DNA of 64,000 nucleotides from Trichostrongylus colubriformis (Eukaryota > Nematoda > Chromadorea > Rhabditida > Trichostrongylidae). The translations under genes were made by a program, and so were the position numbers. The stretch is taken from positions 47,265,551-47,329,550 of the forward strand of contig OZ022260.1 of the NCBI GenBank assembly GCA_963978905.1, written 5' to 3'. Below are positions 1 to 11,182 of this stretch, piece after piece (the stretch's first letter is position 1; every line of letters starts with the position of its first letter). The notes below the pieces were generated by a model. That model did not search any database. It had not been told where the DNA came from and saw nothing but the letters and a program-made list of their open reading frames with translations.

Positions 1-420
1 GTGGTATCGTATTGTAGAGCAAAGAAAGCTCTATCCAATGCGTATATGCACATCCTCTCCAATCTCGATGGTAGGCAAGGAAGAGAAAATAACGAAAGTG
101 CACACTTTTGTGAGTACTGCATTTGTGAGTCTTAAAAACAGCAAAATTTTGAGCGATTTGAATAAACAGTAGTACCATTTTGTAGGGCTGGTAAAACTCT
201 ATCGAAAACATATACACATACATTTTTTGATCTCGATGGCAGACGAGAAGATGAGGTGCGCCAGTGCCAATTTTTTGCCTTCAGCTTAATTCATTTCCAA
301 ACCTCATAAATATTAGGTAGTCGAAAGAATCGGAAAACAGATAGCATCATTTTGTAGAGCAGAAAAAGCTCTATCGAAAACATATATAAGTTTTGTCGAA
401 AGATGGAGGAAACATTGTGA
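1..420. repeat. Three diverged tandem copies of a ~171-bp repeat
   Basis: Three related blocks begin near positions 1, 171 and 344. Each contains the words TTGTAG, then a short purine stretch, then CTCTATC, then an AT-rich CATATA segment (about 12-55, 182-220 and 354-390); the first two continue into a shared ATCTCGATGG word. The copies are clearly diverged. No gene is visible here. This looks like an old satellite or the edge of a dispersed repeat; the assignment is by eye only. Confidence 0.5.
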
Positions 421-967
421 AAAACGGGGTTAGAAAAAACCGCGGGGACTTATTCCTCAACCCAATAGAAAAATAGCGAGTAGGTCACTGACTTAAGAAC
501 AGGGTCCGTTGTTAAGACACAAGCAGTGAAAGCCATTGGCTTTCCACGTTGGTTTCACAACAGTGGAATAAACAGTTATGAGGTGAAAAAGGAGGATTAT
601 AATGCAATTACATCGCACTTCATTAGAGTCAAACAATAAGGTCCTATTCAGACTTGCGCCAAATCGGCGAAAACTGAAGCGTGAATAAGTAATTCCACAA
701 TGGTTAAGATATCGAATTCTGCATACTCGGATAATCACAGCATCGCCCAGCTCGCAAAAAGCCATACACCTACGAAATGGAAAACCAAAACCCCTATCTC
801 ATTCGCCATTCCTGTGATGAATACTGAACCAAGTAATGTGAGATTTCTATTTCTTCAGCCTTTGCCCTATTTTTTGACTCATAGTTTCAAATAAGGCTTT
901 GAGCGGAGCCTAAAAGCACAAAGCGAATGATCCTACTGACTCGTACTTCCCATAAACTGGGGTGTAT

Positions 968-1111
968 GTCGTTTGGCGCGGCCCTTGCAGCTAATTTGCC
1001 AATGGGGCGCATGGGCCGTCTGGACTCTCAGATTTACCTAAGCCTCTTTAGGGAAGGAGCTTTGGCAGTGCCCCATTGGCAAATTAGCTCCAAGGGGCCG
1101 CGCCAAACGAC
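968..1111. mobile_element. Foldback / MITE-like inverted repeat
   Basis: Arms of about 41 bp (968-1008 and 1070-1111) are near-perfect reverse complements, each bounded by GTCGTTTGGCGCGG or its complement, and flank a 61-bp centre. The 12-bp word CCCATAAACTGG occurs on both sides (949-960 and 1118-1129), suggesting a duplication connected with insertion although it does not abut the arms exactly. There is no coding capacity. The structure fits a non-autonomous DNA transposon or a foldback element; the family is unknown. Confidence 0.65.
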
Positions 1112-1205
1112 CGTCTCCCCATAAACTGGAAGGTATTGAGTTAGCAACGGACATGATGATAAAGAGTACCTCACAGGAAACCGAAATGCGATGTAGCACA
1201 GATGG

Positions 1206-2460
1206 CCGAAATTATGTACCAGACGCGCTGCCGTGCATTTGCGTACTGTCGGCAGGTACCGTAACCTTACGCCTATAATCGTCTTAGTGCACAACATGAG
1301 ATGGCACCTTACCACTGCACATTAGTGTTCTATGTTGCCGCTTGTTGTGCGTCCTCTCATATCTTACCTGGAGCAAAAAACCTCTACTGCTGGAGTCTAC
1401 TAGATCAAAGTAGTTCTCACTATTCGAGGCTGCAACAGCGCCTCAAGTTTACGCTTTCAAGGTTAGTGCTGCGATCAACAAACACGTAGGTAACATGAAC
1501 TTCTTGCCACCTGCATGGCAGCGCAACTACTGAACGAACTTTCAGCGTGAAGTAAATTCTGCCAAGGTGCAGGATAGATGTGGATGTAAGTGCTACATAG
1601 GGTTTTAGGAGAAAATTAATCGAGGAGGCACTCATTTTTGCATTGTTCTTTTACTGTGCTATCCTACAAGCATCACTTTGCACACCCGAACAATTGTTTT
1701 TGGAGGAAGGAGAACGGAAGTAGGGATTCATTTCCTGCCAAAATCTGGGTAAAAATATCGTCGAACGCTAAGTGCAGAGAATCCCTCCCTCCGCAACGTT
1801 TTGTTTATTTCGAACTAACGTAGCTCTAACCGCCAACGAGCTAGATTGCAGTTTCCGAAGCGACATCTTGATCGAAACGTGCGTGAAACTGTATGAGACT
1901 TGAAAGAAATGACAGTCTCCTATAAAAGTATGGTTGGGGAAAGTGCGATCCATTGTGCTCTTCTTTGCTGACGCCACTATATGGGATAGAGTCCAACGAT
2001 GAATGAACCAACCGAGTTTGCTGGAATCGTGCAAAAAACCCGGTTCTGATGTAGTAGACAAATGTGGAAGAAATAGTTAATTTGTGCAGGTGAGGCATTC
2101 GTTTTCACGCTGTCGATCCTCACCTGATACCATCCTGTAACCATCTGCTTGTACACTAAAGTGTGTATTTTCGTCTAAACCTTATCCAGGGCAGATACGA
2201 GTTCCTCCTCAAGTAAGGCTTAGGCAAAAATAGCGCCGGCCGTCAAGAGCAGTATGTGGCCCCCAACTGCATTTAAATCATATAATTTTCACCTGATAAC
2301 GATTAGGAGGAAGAACATCGCATGTTATGCAGTGATGAAGGGACTACAAGAACCGCAACTCTGTTCTATGACGACTATAACTTGCGTTAGGTTACGGTTG
2401 CTGCCAACAGTACGCAAATGCACGGCAGCCGGCGTCTGGTACATAAATGCGGCCTAGCAC
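1206..2460. repeat. Inverted pair of ~85-bp diverged repeats
   Basis: The stretch at about 1206-1283 and the stretch at about 2371-2455 are reverse complements of each other with moderate divergence; both contain GCACGGCAG/CTGCCGTGC and GCAAATGCACGG or its complement. About 1.1 kb separates them. They could be terminal inverted repeats of a decayed DNA transposon, or two copies of one small repeat in opposite orientation. No transposase was seen between them. Confidence 0.45.
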
Positions 2461-3864
2461 AGATACCTTGAGCGGCCGCGTGTAATTGCGTACGGCTGCT
2501 GACTACCGTACCCTCATTCCCGACTGGTTGCGCTTCGACCTCGCTGGGTGTCTTCCTGCTTAGGTTGAGATGAGTTATGAATTACAGTTGGAACAGCGAA
2601 TGTGTGAAAAGAATGGGCACGGCGTTGTTCACCGACTAAAACAAGTGAGCCAGCGAAAAGGTTGAGTACTTGTGGACAGCTCTTTCCATCTATTCTTCGT
2701 CGAATCGACATGTATCTCAGCCAATCCGCTCGCTCACCTATTAGCCAGGAGTTCTTGAGAATGTCAAAGCTCTCAGATTCCGGGAATCCCACTGGCGATC
2801 GACCACGCCAACGTTCGTGGTGGTGGAATAAGAATTTTTGTAGGAATGTGGAATTAAAGGAAATTGCAAAGGCATACGTATGTATGCGTCGTTTGAGAGA
2901 ATCGCTGAATTTGTGCTGTTGTGGAAATGCGGATAAGGGTCAGATAAGGGCATTTATACAAAAAACGCAAATTGCACATTTCTCCCGATCGATGTCATCC
3001 TTTTCCGCACACCATAATTCCACGCAGATTACACCAGTATAAGGTAGCGTTCATAGTTCTGGAATTAGCGAAACTGCAGAACTGCGGAATTCGCGGAATT
3101 GTGGAAAGAAGAATAGATGCGTATCGATCGAGAGAATGTGAAAATTAGGAATTGTGGAACTTGCGGAAATGCAGACACTTCCCGCTTCTTAGATCTACTA
3201 ATCCTCTCGTCTTTTCGCAGCATGGAAATCAGTACCTAACTAACCCATCTCCACAAAGTCTATTATACTGCATTCTCTCAAAAACGCAAATTGCGCACTT
3301 CTCCCAAACGATACATGTCTTTGTCGTTTTAGGTATGTTCCACGGTTCTGCAATTCCGCAGATTCCGAAACTAGGAACGCTGCCCAAACGTTGCCTAAAC
3401 GCTGTCTCAAGACGAAGCTATGCAGTGGTAGCGGCAATTCGGTTGTTTCATTCATCCCAATCTTCGGTACAGACCGGTGAACGATTTTAGCACGGAAAGC
3501 GGTTTCAAGCCACGTCATTTTCATCGATACGGCATTGAAACAATCATCACTTTCATACTTACTACTCTACAGATCCATAGCTCGGCAAAGTCGACCAGAG
3601 GAAGTGGGCTCCGTTATCCAATGTCATCAGCTAATCACTACACCGCCTCTACAGTTTGTGGATGCGATTCTGGATTTCGCCACTGGTAGGCTTTAGACCC
3701 CTAGTTCCCGTACAAATTACTGCTTTATGGGATTTCTCAATAACCCCACTACCCATATCAATGTTTTTAAGCTCTCTTACTTCTAAATAAAATCAATTTA
3801 CTTCACGCTTTATGCGAATATATGCAAAATGCTGAGGGTAAGGAACCAGAGAAAGAGCACAATA

Positions 3865-3897
3865 GGCTCCGCCCTCTATACAAGAAAAGTATTTAAA
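3865..3897 (+). promoter_or_regulatory. Orphan histone-type promoter motif upstream of the array
   Basis: GGCTCCGCCC at 3865-3874, followed 16 bp later by the AT-rich TATTTAAA-like stretch near 3890-3897, matches the arrangement in the H3 promoters of the array (for example 9051-9060 followed by TATAAAA at 9077). No histone frame follows it; the nearest ATG opens only 12 codons. It may be a promoter remnant of a lost histone gene at the array edge, or chance. Confidence 0.35.
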
Positions 3898-4180
3898 CAG
3901 AGCGGTCGGTGTATTTGCTCGTATGAACCTAAGAACAAGCATATCTATACGTGACACTTGAAAATCTGCAACCCATGCAGGTATGTGTCGGTCGAGTTGG
4001 GGCAAGTCAGCTCACGCGGTAACGCTGAGCGTTGATTAACGTTCGTCTTGACGGTCCACCCATGAGATTGATAGCATATACTTTATAACGAAAAGCTTCT
4101 ATGGACAAATCATGGGGTGTGGAGGGTATGCATGATGTGTGGTCAAAAAGATAGTTTTTAGTAGATATTTGTGAAGATAG

Positions 4181-4624
<444 letters not shown>

Positions 4625-4877
4625 GCAGCTCTCGCCACGAGACACATATCTTCAATCTAACCCAACGGCCCTCTTTAGGGCCACAATTGAAAACACTGAC
4701 GAATACATTCATATAAATGAAAGTGCTTGATTGAATGAATAAATATATAAATGTTTTGTTTGATGTATAGCAATGTTTATGAGGTGAAGGTTGTGTTCAC
4801 GGATAGCGCGTCATAAAGCTAAGGTTAATAGGATTTTTTTTTTCAATACCAAATTGATGGAGTTGGATAATGTCTTT

Positions 4878-5132
4878 CAGTTCCAGTTATTCTCAGATTA
4901 CTGGGTTAGGGTAACGTTTGAGTATACGATTTTGGTTTCGAATCGATAATCGAGCAGACTTCCAAGTCGACGCCACGCCGTGACGTTGTTTCGTATCGCT
5001 GAGCGAGCGCGAAAATTCAAAGATGACCTTGCAATGGACGGCGTCATCTGTGACGGGAAATTCACCAGTGGAGGGACCAGGGGTAAGATAGCATTCGAAG
5101 AGCAATCAAGTGGGAACACCAGAGGAAATGCC
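4878..5132. other. Conserved non-coding block between H4 and H2A, candidate ncRNA
   Basis: This ~255-bp stretch is almost unchanged among the three array subtypes while the flanking sequence accumulates substitutions and indels. It recurs at 10427-10681, 15976-16230, 21382-21636 and in every later unit. It can fold: GATGAC and GTCATC (about 5021-5050) pair, GTGA and TCAC pair just after, and CCAGT...ACTGG closes a hairpin at 4883-4901. An ORF on the minus strand crosses it, but its N-terminal part breaks down between subtypes. It does not match U1, U4, U6, 5S or tRNA as I know them and lacks the snRNA upstream element. Function unknown. Confidence 0.45.
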
Positions 5133-5580
5133 ATCGATGAGCATAGTCCCCCCATGATTGTGGGAGTGGATGGGGTATGTAGGCTGAGGGAAACGAAAAA
5201 TCGTTGATTTTTTTTTGAACACGTACTTATTTCTTGAAAACTGACGGTAATGTAGTAATTAAAAAGATCGAAATTCGTATAAGTGCCTATGTATGCAGTC
5301 CAAACCCAACTACTCAATACTCATCGTGATCGGTTACCCAATATCGGACTCATCTGGAAGAATGGAACCAGTAGTAGAACCGTTGTATTTCCGTTTAATA
5401 TAAGCCATAGGATGGATATCGTGGTCACTACGATTTTTGACACGCCTGATAATTTATCCTTTTTGATAAGCTAGCATAATTTATTAGCATGATTGAAACT
5501 TTATTTTTCACATATATTCAACGAGATGATATCATTAAAAATCTGTACATCAGTTTTTGTATTCGTTAATGATCATATGT
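5133..5580. other. H4-H2A spacer remainder
   Basis: AT-rich spacer with homopolymer T tracts whose length varies between units. The AATAAA signal for H2A lies here on the minus strand (TTTATT at 5500-5505). Nothing else is recognisable; the same applies to the matching spacers of all later units. Confidence 0.6.
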
Positions 5581-5596
5581 GGCCCTAAAGAGGGCC
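5581..5596 (-). terminator. Histone mRNA 3' hairpin of H2A (array type example)
   Basis: Read on the minus strand this is GGCCCTCTTTAGGGCC: a 6-bp stem with a CUUU tetraloop, preceded by AACCCAAC. It lies 38 nt beyond the H2A stop. It is the binding site for stem-loop binding protein and replaces a poly(A) tail in replication-dependent histone mRNAs. The same 16 bases follow every histone gene of the array; coordinates are given with each gene. Confidence 0.95.
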
Positions 5597-5633
5597 GTTG
5601 GGTTAAATGAATACAGCCAGCACGAGTGGGCGC

Positions 5634-6017
5634 TTATTCCTTGTCACCGGCGGTCTTCTTAGGCAGGAGAACGGCCTGGATGTTTGGCAGAACACCTCCC
5701 TGAGCGATGGTCACACCGGAGAGGAGCTTGTTGAGCTCCTCGTCGTTGCGGACAGCGAGCTGGAGATGGCGAGGGTTGATTCTGGTCTTCTTGTTGTCAC
5801 GAGCAGCGTTACCGGCCAATTCGAGCACCTCAGCAGCGAGGTATTCGAGTACGGCAGCGAGGTAGACGGGTGCTCCACCACCGATACGTCCAGCATAGTT
5901 GCCCTTACGGAGCATACGATGAAGACGACCGACTGGGAACTGAAGTCCAGCACGCGATGAACGTGACTTCGACTTTCCTCCGGTCTTGGCTTTGCCTCCT
6001 TTTCCACGTCCAGACAT
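5634..6017 (-). CDS. H2A: Histone H2A (unit 1)
   Basis: Complete 127-residue canonical H2A, which dimerises with H2B. It starts [15 protein letters not shown], has the histone-fold core with [12 protein letters not shown], the acidic-patch [20 protein letters not shown] region and ends [11 protein letters not shown]. There is no SQ phosphorylation motif, so it is not H2A.X, and it lacks H2A.Z features. The frame opens 11 codons upstream, but the second methionine gives the family start. A TATAATC element lies on the minus strand at 6083-6089, 66-72 bp upstream. The gene is divergent from H2B and shares its promoter; hairpin at 5581-5596, AATAAA (minus) at 5500-5505. Confidence 0.99.
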   Translation of the reverse strand: MSGRGKGGKAKTGGKSKSRSSRAGLQFPVGRLHRMLRKGNYAGRIGGGAPVYLAAVLEYLAAEVLELAGNAARDNKKTRINPRHLQLAVRNDEELNKLLSGVTIAQGGVLPNIQAVLLPKKTAGDKE

Positions 6018-6262
6018 GATGACGACGACTGAGAACTGCGAGATGAACACTCACGGGTAAATCATAGCGAGCTTCGTTTAGAGATTATACACGATGCCGT
6101 GACAATGCTCCGCCCTGCCTACGCCATGGGGTGGGACATGTCTTGCGAGAGTGACGCCGGTAGGCGGAGCATGGCCCGCTGATGTATGATGTAAACGCGT
6201 ACGATGAGCGTCACCTTACCCACTGACTCGCCAGTGATCACCTCGTGTATCAACGTTCAACG
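6018..6262. promoter_or_regulatory. Divergent H2A/H2B promoter
   Basis: The 245 bp between the two start codons hold a symmetrical pair of the same motif, GCTCCGCC at 6107-6114 and its complement GGCGGAGC at 6163-6170. GGCTCCGCCC also sits in each H3 promoter (9051-9060 here). The H2A side has TATAATC (minus, 6083-6089); the H2B side has no good TATA box. The paired motif is a plausible shared activator site for coordinated expression; the factor is unknown. The arrangement is kept in every unit except unit 7, where it is deleted. Confidence 0.7.
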
Positions 6263-6634
6263 ATGCCACCAAAGCCGTCCGCCAAGGGAGCCAAGAAAGC
6301 CGCGAAGAGCCAGAAGGCCAGCCGTACCGGAGACAAGAAGAAGAAGCATAAGCGCAAGGAGAGCTACTCCGTTTACATCTACCGTGTGCTCAAGCAAGTG
6401 CACCCCGACACTGGTGTTTCCTCGAAAGCCATGTCCATCATGAACTCGTTCGTCAACGATGTTTTTGAGCGCATCGCTGCTGAGGCATCTCGTCTGGCGC
6501 ACTACAACAAGCGTTCGACCATCTCGTCTCGCGAAATCCAGACTGCTGTCCGACTGATCCTTCCGGGAGAGCTCGCCAAGCACGCCGTCTCCGAGGGCAC
6601 CAAGGCCGTCACGAAGTACACCTCAAGCAAGTAA
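6263..6634 (+). CDS. H2B: Histone H2B (unit 1)
   Basis: Complete 123-residue H2B beginning [18 protein letters not shown], with a lysine-rich tail, the fold segment [20 protein letters not shown] and the C-terminal AVTKYTSSK carrying the ubiquitylatable lysine. The open frame reaches six codons further upstream but only through a GTG; the first ATG is the family start. It is transcribed away from H2A from the shared promoter. Hairpin at 6675-6690, 41 nt after the stop; AATAAA at 6767-6772. Identical to the copies of units 2 and 3. Confidence 0.99.
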   Translation: MPPKPSAKGAKKAAKSQKASRTGDKKKKHKRKESYSVYIYRVLKQVHPDTGVSSKAMSIMNSFVNDVFERIAAEASRLAHYNKRSTISSREIQTAVRLILPGELAKHAVSEGTKAVTKYTSSK

Positions 6635-7472
6635 ATCACTTACTTGCTCCTGGTGAATATTCATCTAACCCAACGGCCCTCTTTAGGGCCACAATTCCAT
6701 ACAGAGACGAATACATGTGTTCATAATCAAAAAATATGAAAATTACAAAATGAAAAAATTATATTGAATAAAACATATTTTAAAGCACGTATTTTGTATA
6801 AAACAAATGTTTAGTCTGAATTTGTCTGAGTGAAGATGAGGACAAAAGCTCGTACGGAAAATTTGAAAATGATTCGAATTACCCGTTTTAAAGGTGTGTT
6901 CGGCTGTCCTAAGTGTTCGAAGTGATTTATACAAGAATTCATGCTTTATGAAAGTGATTTCTCTCATTTTTAGATTAAATATGTGGATTTTCTTTGCAAA
7001 CGTAGTTGGGGGATAGATACTCGTCTGTGTGCTCAACGGCAAGCCTTATTTTCGCTTAGCCTTTTTTTTTTTTTTGCCTAAGCTTTAGTTAAAGGGAGGA
7101 GTCCTTTTTTCTAGTCATACATGACTTAGGTAAAATACTCATCTGAATGTAAAAACTGGTGATGGTAAGATGGTATCAGGTGTGAGATGGCGAGAATGCA
7201 AAAAAAAAAAAAAAAAAAAAACAATTCTCCCAACTAGATTAGCATAGAAATTTTATTCCACTCTCAGATCATTCAAGGAACATAGGTGTTAATTGAAACT
7301 AATGTTTAGAGAGGTTTCCATTGCTCACGCAACTGATGGAGTTTCCATAAATGGGGAATTAATATTTGAAACTTATTGTACTGCTTGCACACATGCAAGT
7401 GGATCCGGACTGGGCGCTATGATAGACGAATATCGAATGGATTTATCTTTAACCATTTCCGCATTTACATAT

Positions 7473-7590
7473 ATCCCGCTCTTTCGAGGGGATTCCAAAA
7501 ATTATTCAATTCTCATAATTGCACCTTTGCACGGAAATCTTTAGTAAAAGGCGAAAGATTTTCTCGATTAAATGCAAAGGAGCCAGAGAT
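7473..7590 (-). ncRNA. U5: U5 snRNA (unit 1)
   Basis: On the minus strand the sequence begins ATCTCTGGCTCC and contains CGCCTTTTACTAAAG, the invariant loop 1 of U5, which holds the two exons together in the spliceosome. The Sm-binding site AATTTTTGG follows (7495-7503 on the plus strand), then a terminal hairpin CCCCTCGAAAGAGCGGG. The length of about 118 nt suits U5. The 5' end is set by homology and by the 33-bp distance to the putative PSE at 7624-7649; the 3' end is approximate. The gene has the same orientation as the neighbouring U2. Confidence 0.93.
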
Positions 7591-7623
7591 ACCGAAAGTA
7601 GCCACGGTAATGACAGCAATATT

Positions 7624-7649
7624 TGTTGCGCCGTACATACGTCCGGTTT
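7624..7649 (-). promoter_or_regulatory. Putative snRNA proximal sequence element (U5)
   Basis: On the minus strand: AAACC, six variable bases, AT-N-T, then ACGGCGCAACA, ending 33 bp before the predicted U5 start. The same pattern with ACGCCGCAATA stands 33 bp before U2. Position and conservation fit the PSE of RNA polymerase II snRNA genes; the assignment is inferred from the shared motif and spacing. Confidence 0.75.
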
Positions 7650-8335
7650 GTATTCACACTTAACAGAGGAGCATTTCTTTGTGTAGTCAGATCATAGGCT
7701 TCTTCAAAATAGCACCATATTAGTCTGTACTGATTTTATAAACCTTGTATTTTTACACTATACAACTAATTTAGTTTATTGTGTGTTGAAGGAGAAATGG
7801 CTCACATTTCATGACATAAAGATAGTATATAGTGCACAAGTGCGCACTGCAGACATGCACGTAATTCCCGTGTTTTTTTTTTTAGGGTTTCTTTTCATCT
7901 TTGTCAAGCTACAGAAAGCCATTTAAACTAGGGAAATGTGAATTTTGGCTTACTCCTTGAGAGGAGAAACAAGTTTCGGGGTATGTGAACCACCTCTCCT
8001 TGATGATTCCTCTTCTTGCTCACGTAAATTGTTTCCCTACCCTAAAGCTCTTTCCTCCTCCCAAGGATTAGGCTAAAACTTTCACCTCCATCCTTCTACA
8101 TAAAAAAAGCCTTTCATGAGAAAACGTGGTAAGGAATGAAGTCGTTGTAATATCCTTTCCGGTCTTGTGGGATGGGTGTGTGTTTGGCATTCACGCACTA
8201 CACGCTTTCTGATGCACTAGTTTTTTTTTTCTTCTGTACTCGGTTAACTCCTTTTTATTTGCCTCGTCATTTTCTCCTTCAACCACAAATGTAGCTTTCG
8301 TTTTTTTTTCTGATTTTTGCATGTTTATTCCCCCG

Positions 8336-8525
8336 GAGGGGTGGGCCGATCCCAACAGCAGTGCAACGCTGGGCCGACCCGTGACGAGGCGCGAGCAAGC
8401 CCACGACCTCGTCCGGTTTCAAAAATCAAATAACCTTAACGAGATTCATTCGAATCTCTATCGAAGGTTAATTCGATAAGAACAGAAACTAAACTTTGAT
8501 CTTAGCCAAAAGGCCGAGAAGCGAT
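8336..8525 (-). ncRNA. U2: U2 snRNA with altered branch-site recognition sequence (unit 1)
   Basis: On the minus strand it starts ATCGCTTCTCGGCCTTTTGG, the classical U2 5' stem-loop, followed by CTGTTCTTATC and an Sm site GATTTTTGA (plus 8419-8427); the last segment contains GTTGCACTGCTG as in worm U2. U2 pairs with intron branch sites through GUAGUA. Here that hexamer reads UUAGUU (nt 34-39 from the start, 8487-8492), a change at both ends. The same change is in all eight copies. The RNA is about 190 nt; the 3' end is approximate. It may be a functional variant or a pseudogene family maintained by array homogenisation. Confidence 0.9.
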
Positions 8526-8558
8526 ACTGCACCGGCTGGCAGTCCTCCAGTCATCAGG

Positions 8559-8584
8559 TATTGCGGCGTATATCTCGAAGGTTT
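8559..8584 (-). promoter_or_regulatory. Putative snRNA proximal sequence element (U2)
   Basis: Minus-strand AAACC, six variable bases, AT-N-T, then ACGCCGCAATA, ending 33 bp before the U2 start. It matches the U5 element in sequence, length (26 bp) and distance. Confidence 0.75.
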
Positions 8585-9081
8585 AGTGACTACCTTAAGT
8601 ACACCATAACCGTGCCCTTTCCATACCATTAGTTAGTAATTCAAAAACAAAGCGTCCTTTTTGAGATGTGGATAGATTTCATGATTTTCGATGATTCAAT
8701 GTTGATCGAAAGAACTCTACATGATAGAATAGAGAAATAATTTGAATTTCCAAAATATCACTAACAAGTGGTTATGTTGAAATTGGGAGTGTTTTTTTTT
8801 CTAAGAAAAAATTTATCATTGCTTTACTAGTGATTGTCCTCATTTTAAATTCATAAAATTTTTGCCAGCTATTTTTTTATGGTGTTCCCATGAATTTATA
8901 TCACAGCCGCGTTACGAAAATTTGATTTCACTTTGAACTTTCGATTAGTTATACTAAAATCGTGGTAGTACGTGACGTACAGAATTCTTGAGTAAAACAC
9001 ACAAATTTCTGTCCAATGATGGAGGAGACCACTAGGGTCAGCGATGATTAGGCTCCGCCCTTTGTCGCGCAGTGCGTATAA

Positions 9082-9549
<468 letters not shown>

Positions 9550-9729
9550 GTTCGAGCGCCCAATTTAACCCAACGGCCCTCTTTAGGGCCACAAATGTTG
9601 CTCAGAAAAACGAATACAGAATATCAATAAGTGATATAAAAATAAATGTGTGATAAAGAATTGCTTTTTCGTGTATGTCATAAGATTAGTTGGAATCGAA
9701 AAGTAGTTAGTGGATATTTGTGAAGATAG

Positions 9730-10173
<444 letters not shown>

Positions 10174-11182
10174 GCAGCTCTCGCCACGAGACACATATCT
10201 TCAATCTAACCCAACGGCCCTCTTTAGGGCCACAATTGAAAACACTGACGAATACATTCATATAAATGAAAGTGCTTGATTGAATGAATAAATATATAAA
10301 TGTTTTGTTTGATGTATAGCAATGTTTATGAGGTGAAGGTTGTGTTCACGGATAGCGCGTCATAAAGCTAAGGTTAATAGGATTTTTTTTTTCAATACCA
10401 AATTGATGGAGTTGGATAATGTCTTTCAGTTCCAGTTATTCTCAGATTACTGGGTTAGGGTAACGTTTGAGTATACGATTTTGGTTTCGAATCGATAATC
10501 GAGCAGACTTCCAAGTCGACGCCACGCCGTGACGTTGTTTCGTATCGCTGAGCGAGCGCGAAAATTCAAAGATGACCTTGCAATGGACGGCGTCATCTGT
10601 GACGGGAAATTCACCAGTGGAGGGACCAGGGGTAAGATAGCATTCGAAGAGCAATCAAGTGGGAACACCAGAGGAAATGCCATCGATGAGCATAGTCCCC
10701 CCATGATTGTGGGAGTGGATGGGGTATGTAGGCTGAGGGAAACGAAAAATCGTTGATTTTTTTTTGAACACGTACTTATTTCTTGAAAACTGACGGTAAT
10801 GTAGTAATTAAAAAGATCGAAATTCGTATAAGTGCCTATGTATGCAGTCCAAACCCAACTACTCAATACTCATCGTGATCGGTTACCCAATATCGGACTC
10901 ATCTGGAAGAATGGAACCAGTAGTAGAACCGTTGTATTTCCGTTTAATATAAGCCATAGGATGGATATCGTGGTCACTACGATTTTTGACACGCCTGATA
11001 ATTTATCCTTTTTGATAAGCTAGCATAATTTATTAGCATGATTGAAACTTTATTTTTCACATATATTCAACGAGATGATATCATTAAAAATCTGTACATC
11101 AGTTTTTGTATTCGTTAATGATCATATGTGGCCCTAAAGAGGGCCGTTGGGTTAAATGAATACAGCCAGCACGAGTGGGCGC

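Larger units (their letters stand above)
421..3860. other. Left flank without a recognisable gene
   Basis: Many short open frames on both strands, none with a recognisable domain, codon-like composition or conserved partner elsewhere in the window. The longest (2662-3042, plus, 126 codons) lacks any known motif. Loose repeats occur, for example the related blocks at about 2955-3070 and 3280-3370 that both start with the word ACGCAAATTGC. It may be decayed transposon sequence. The foldback element and the inverted pair inside it are listed separately. Confidence 0.5.

Noticed and set aside
1361..1385. U1-like 5' end (TCTTACCTGG) near 1366
   Set aside because: The match stops after ten bases; no Sm site or U1 stems follow.
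2662..3042. 126-codon frame in the left flank
   Set aside because: No ATG-supported start clearly favoured, no domain, no conservation partner; likely chance in repeat-derived sequence.
4878..4905. Spliced-leader (SL2-like) RNA, from CTAACCCAGTAATCTGAG on the minus strand
   Set aside because: The match to SL2 is partial, there is no GT donor after the would-be leader, and no snRNA-type upstream element at the right distance.
5020..5110. U1 or U4 snRNA in the conserved block
   Set aside because: Short resemblances only; bases that must be invariant in U1 differ among subtypes, and the U4 5' stem-loop is absent.
4898..5317. 139-codon minus-strand frame across the H4-H2A spacer
   Set aside because: The frame changes length and N-terminal sequence between subtypes (139, 146, 85, 86 codons), and the conserved block tolerates a 3-bp insertion; no protein family is recognisable.
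7293..7544. Conserved 82-codon plus-strand frame beside U5 in every unit
   Set aside because: It overlaps the 3' half of the U5 gene, has no recognisable domain, and subtype differences within it are mostly amino-acid changing. Its conservation is better explained by U5 and spacer homogenisation.
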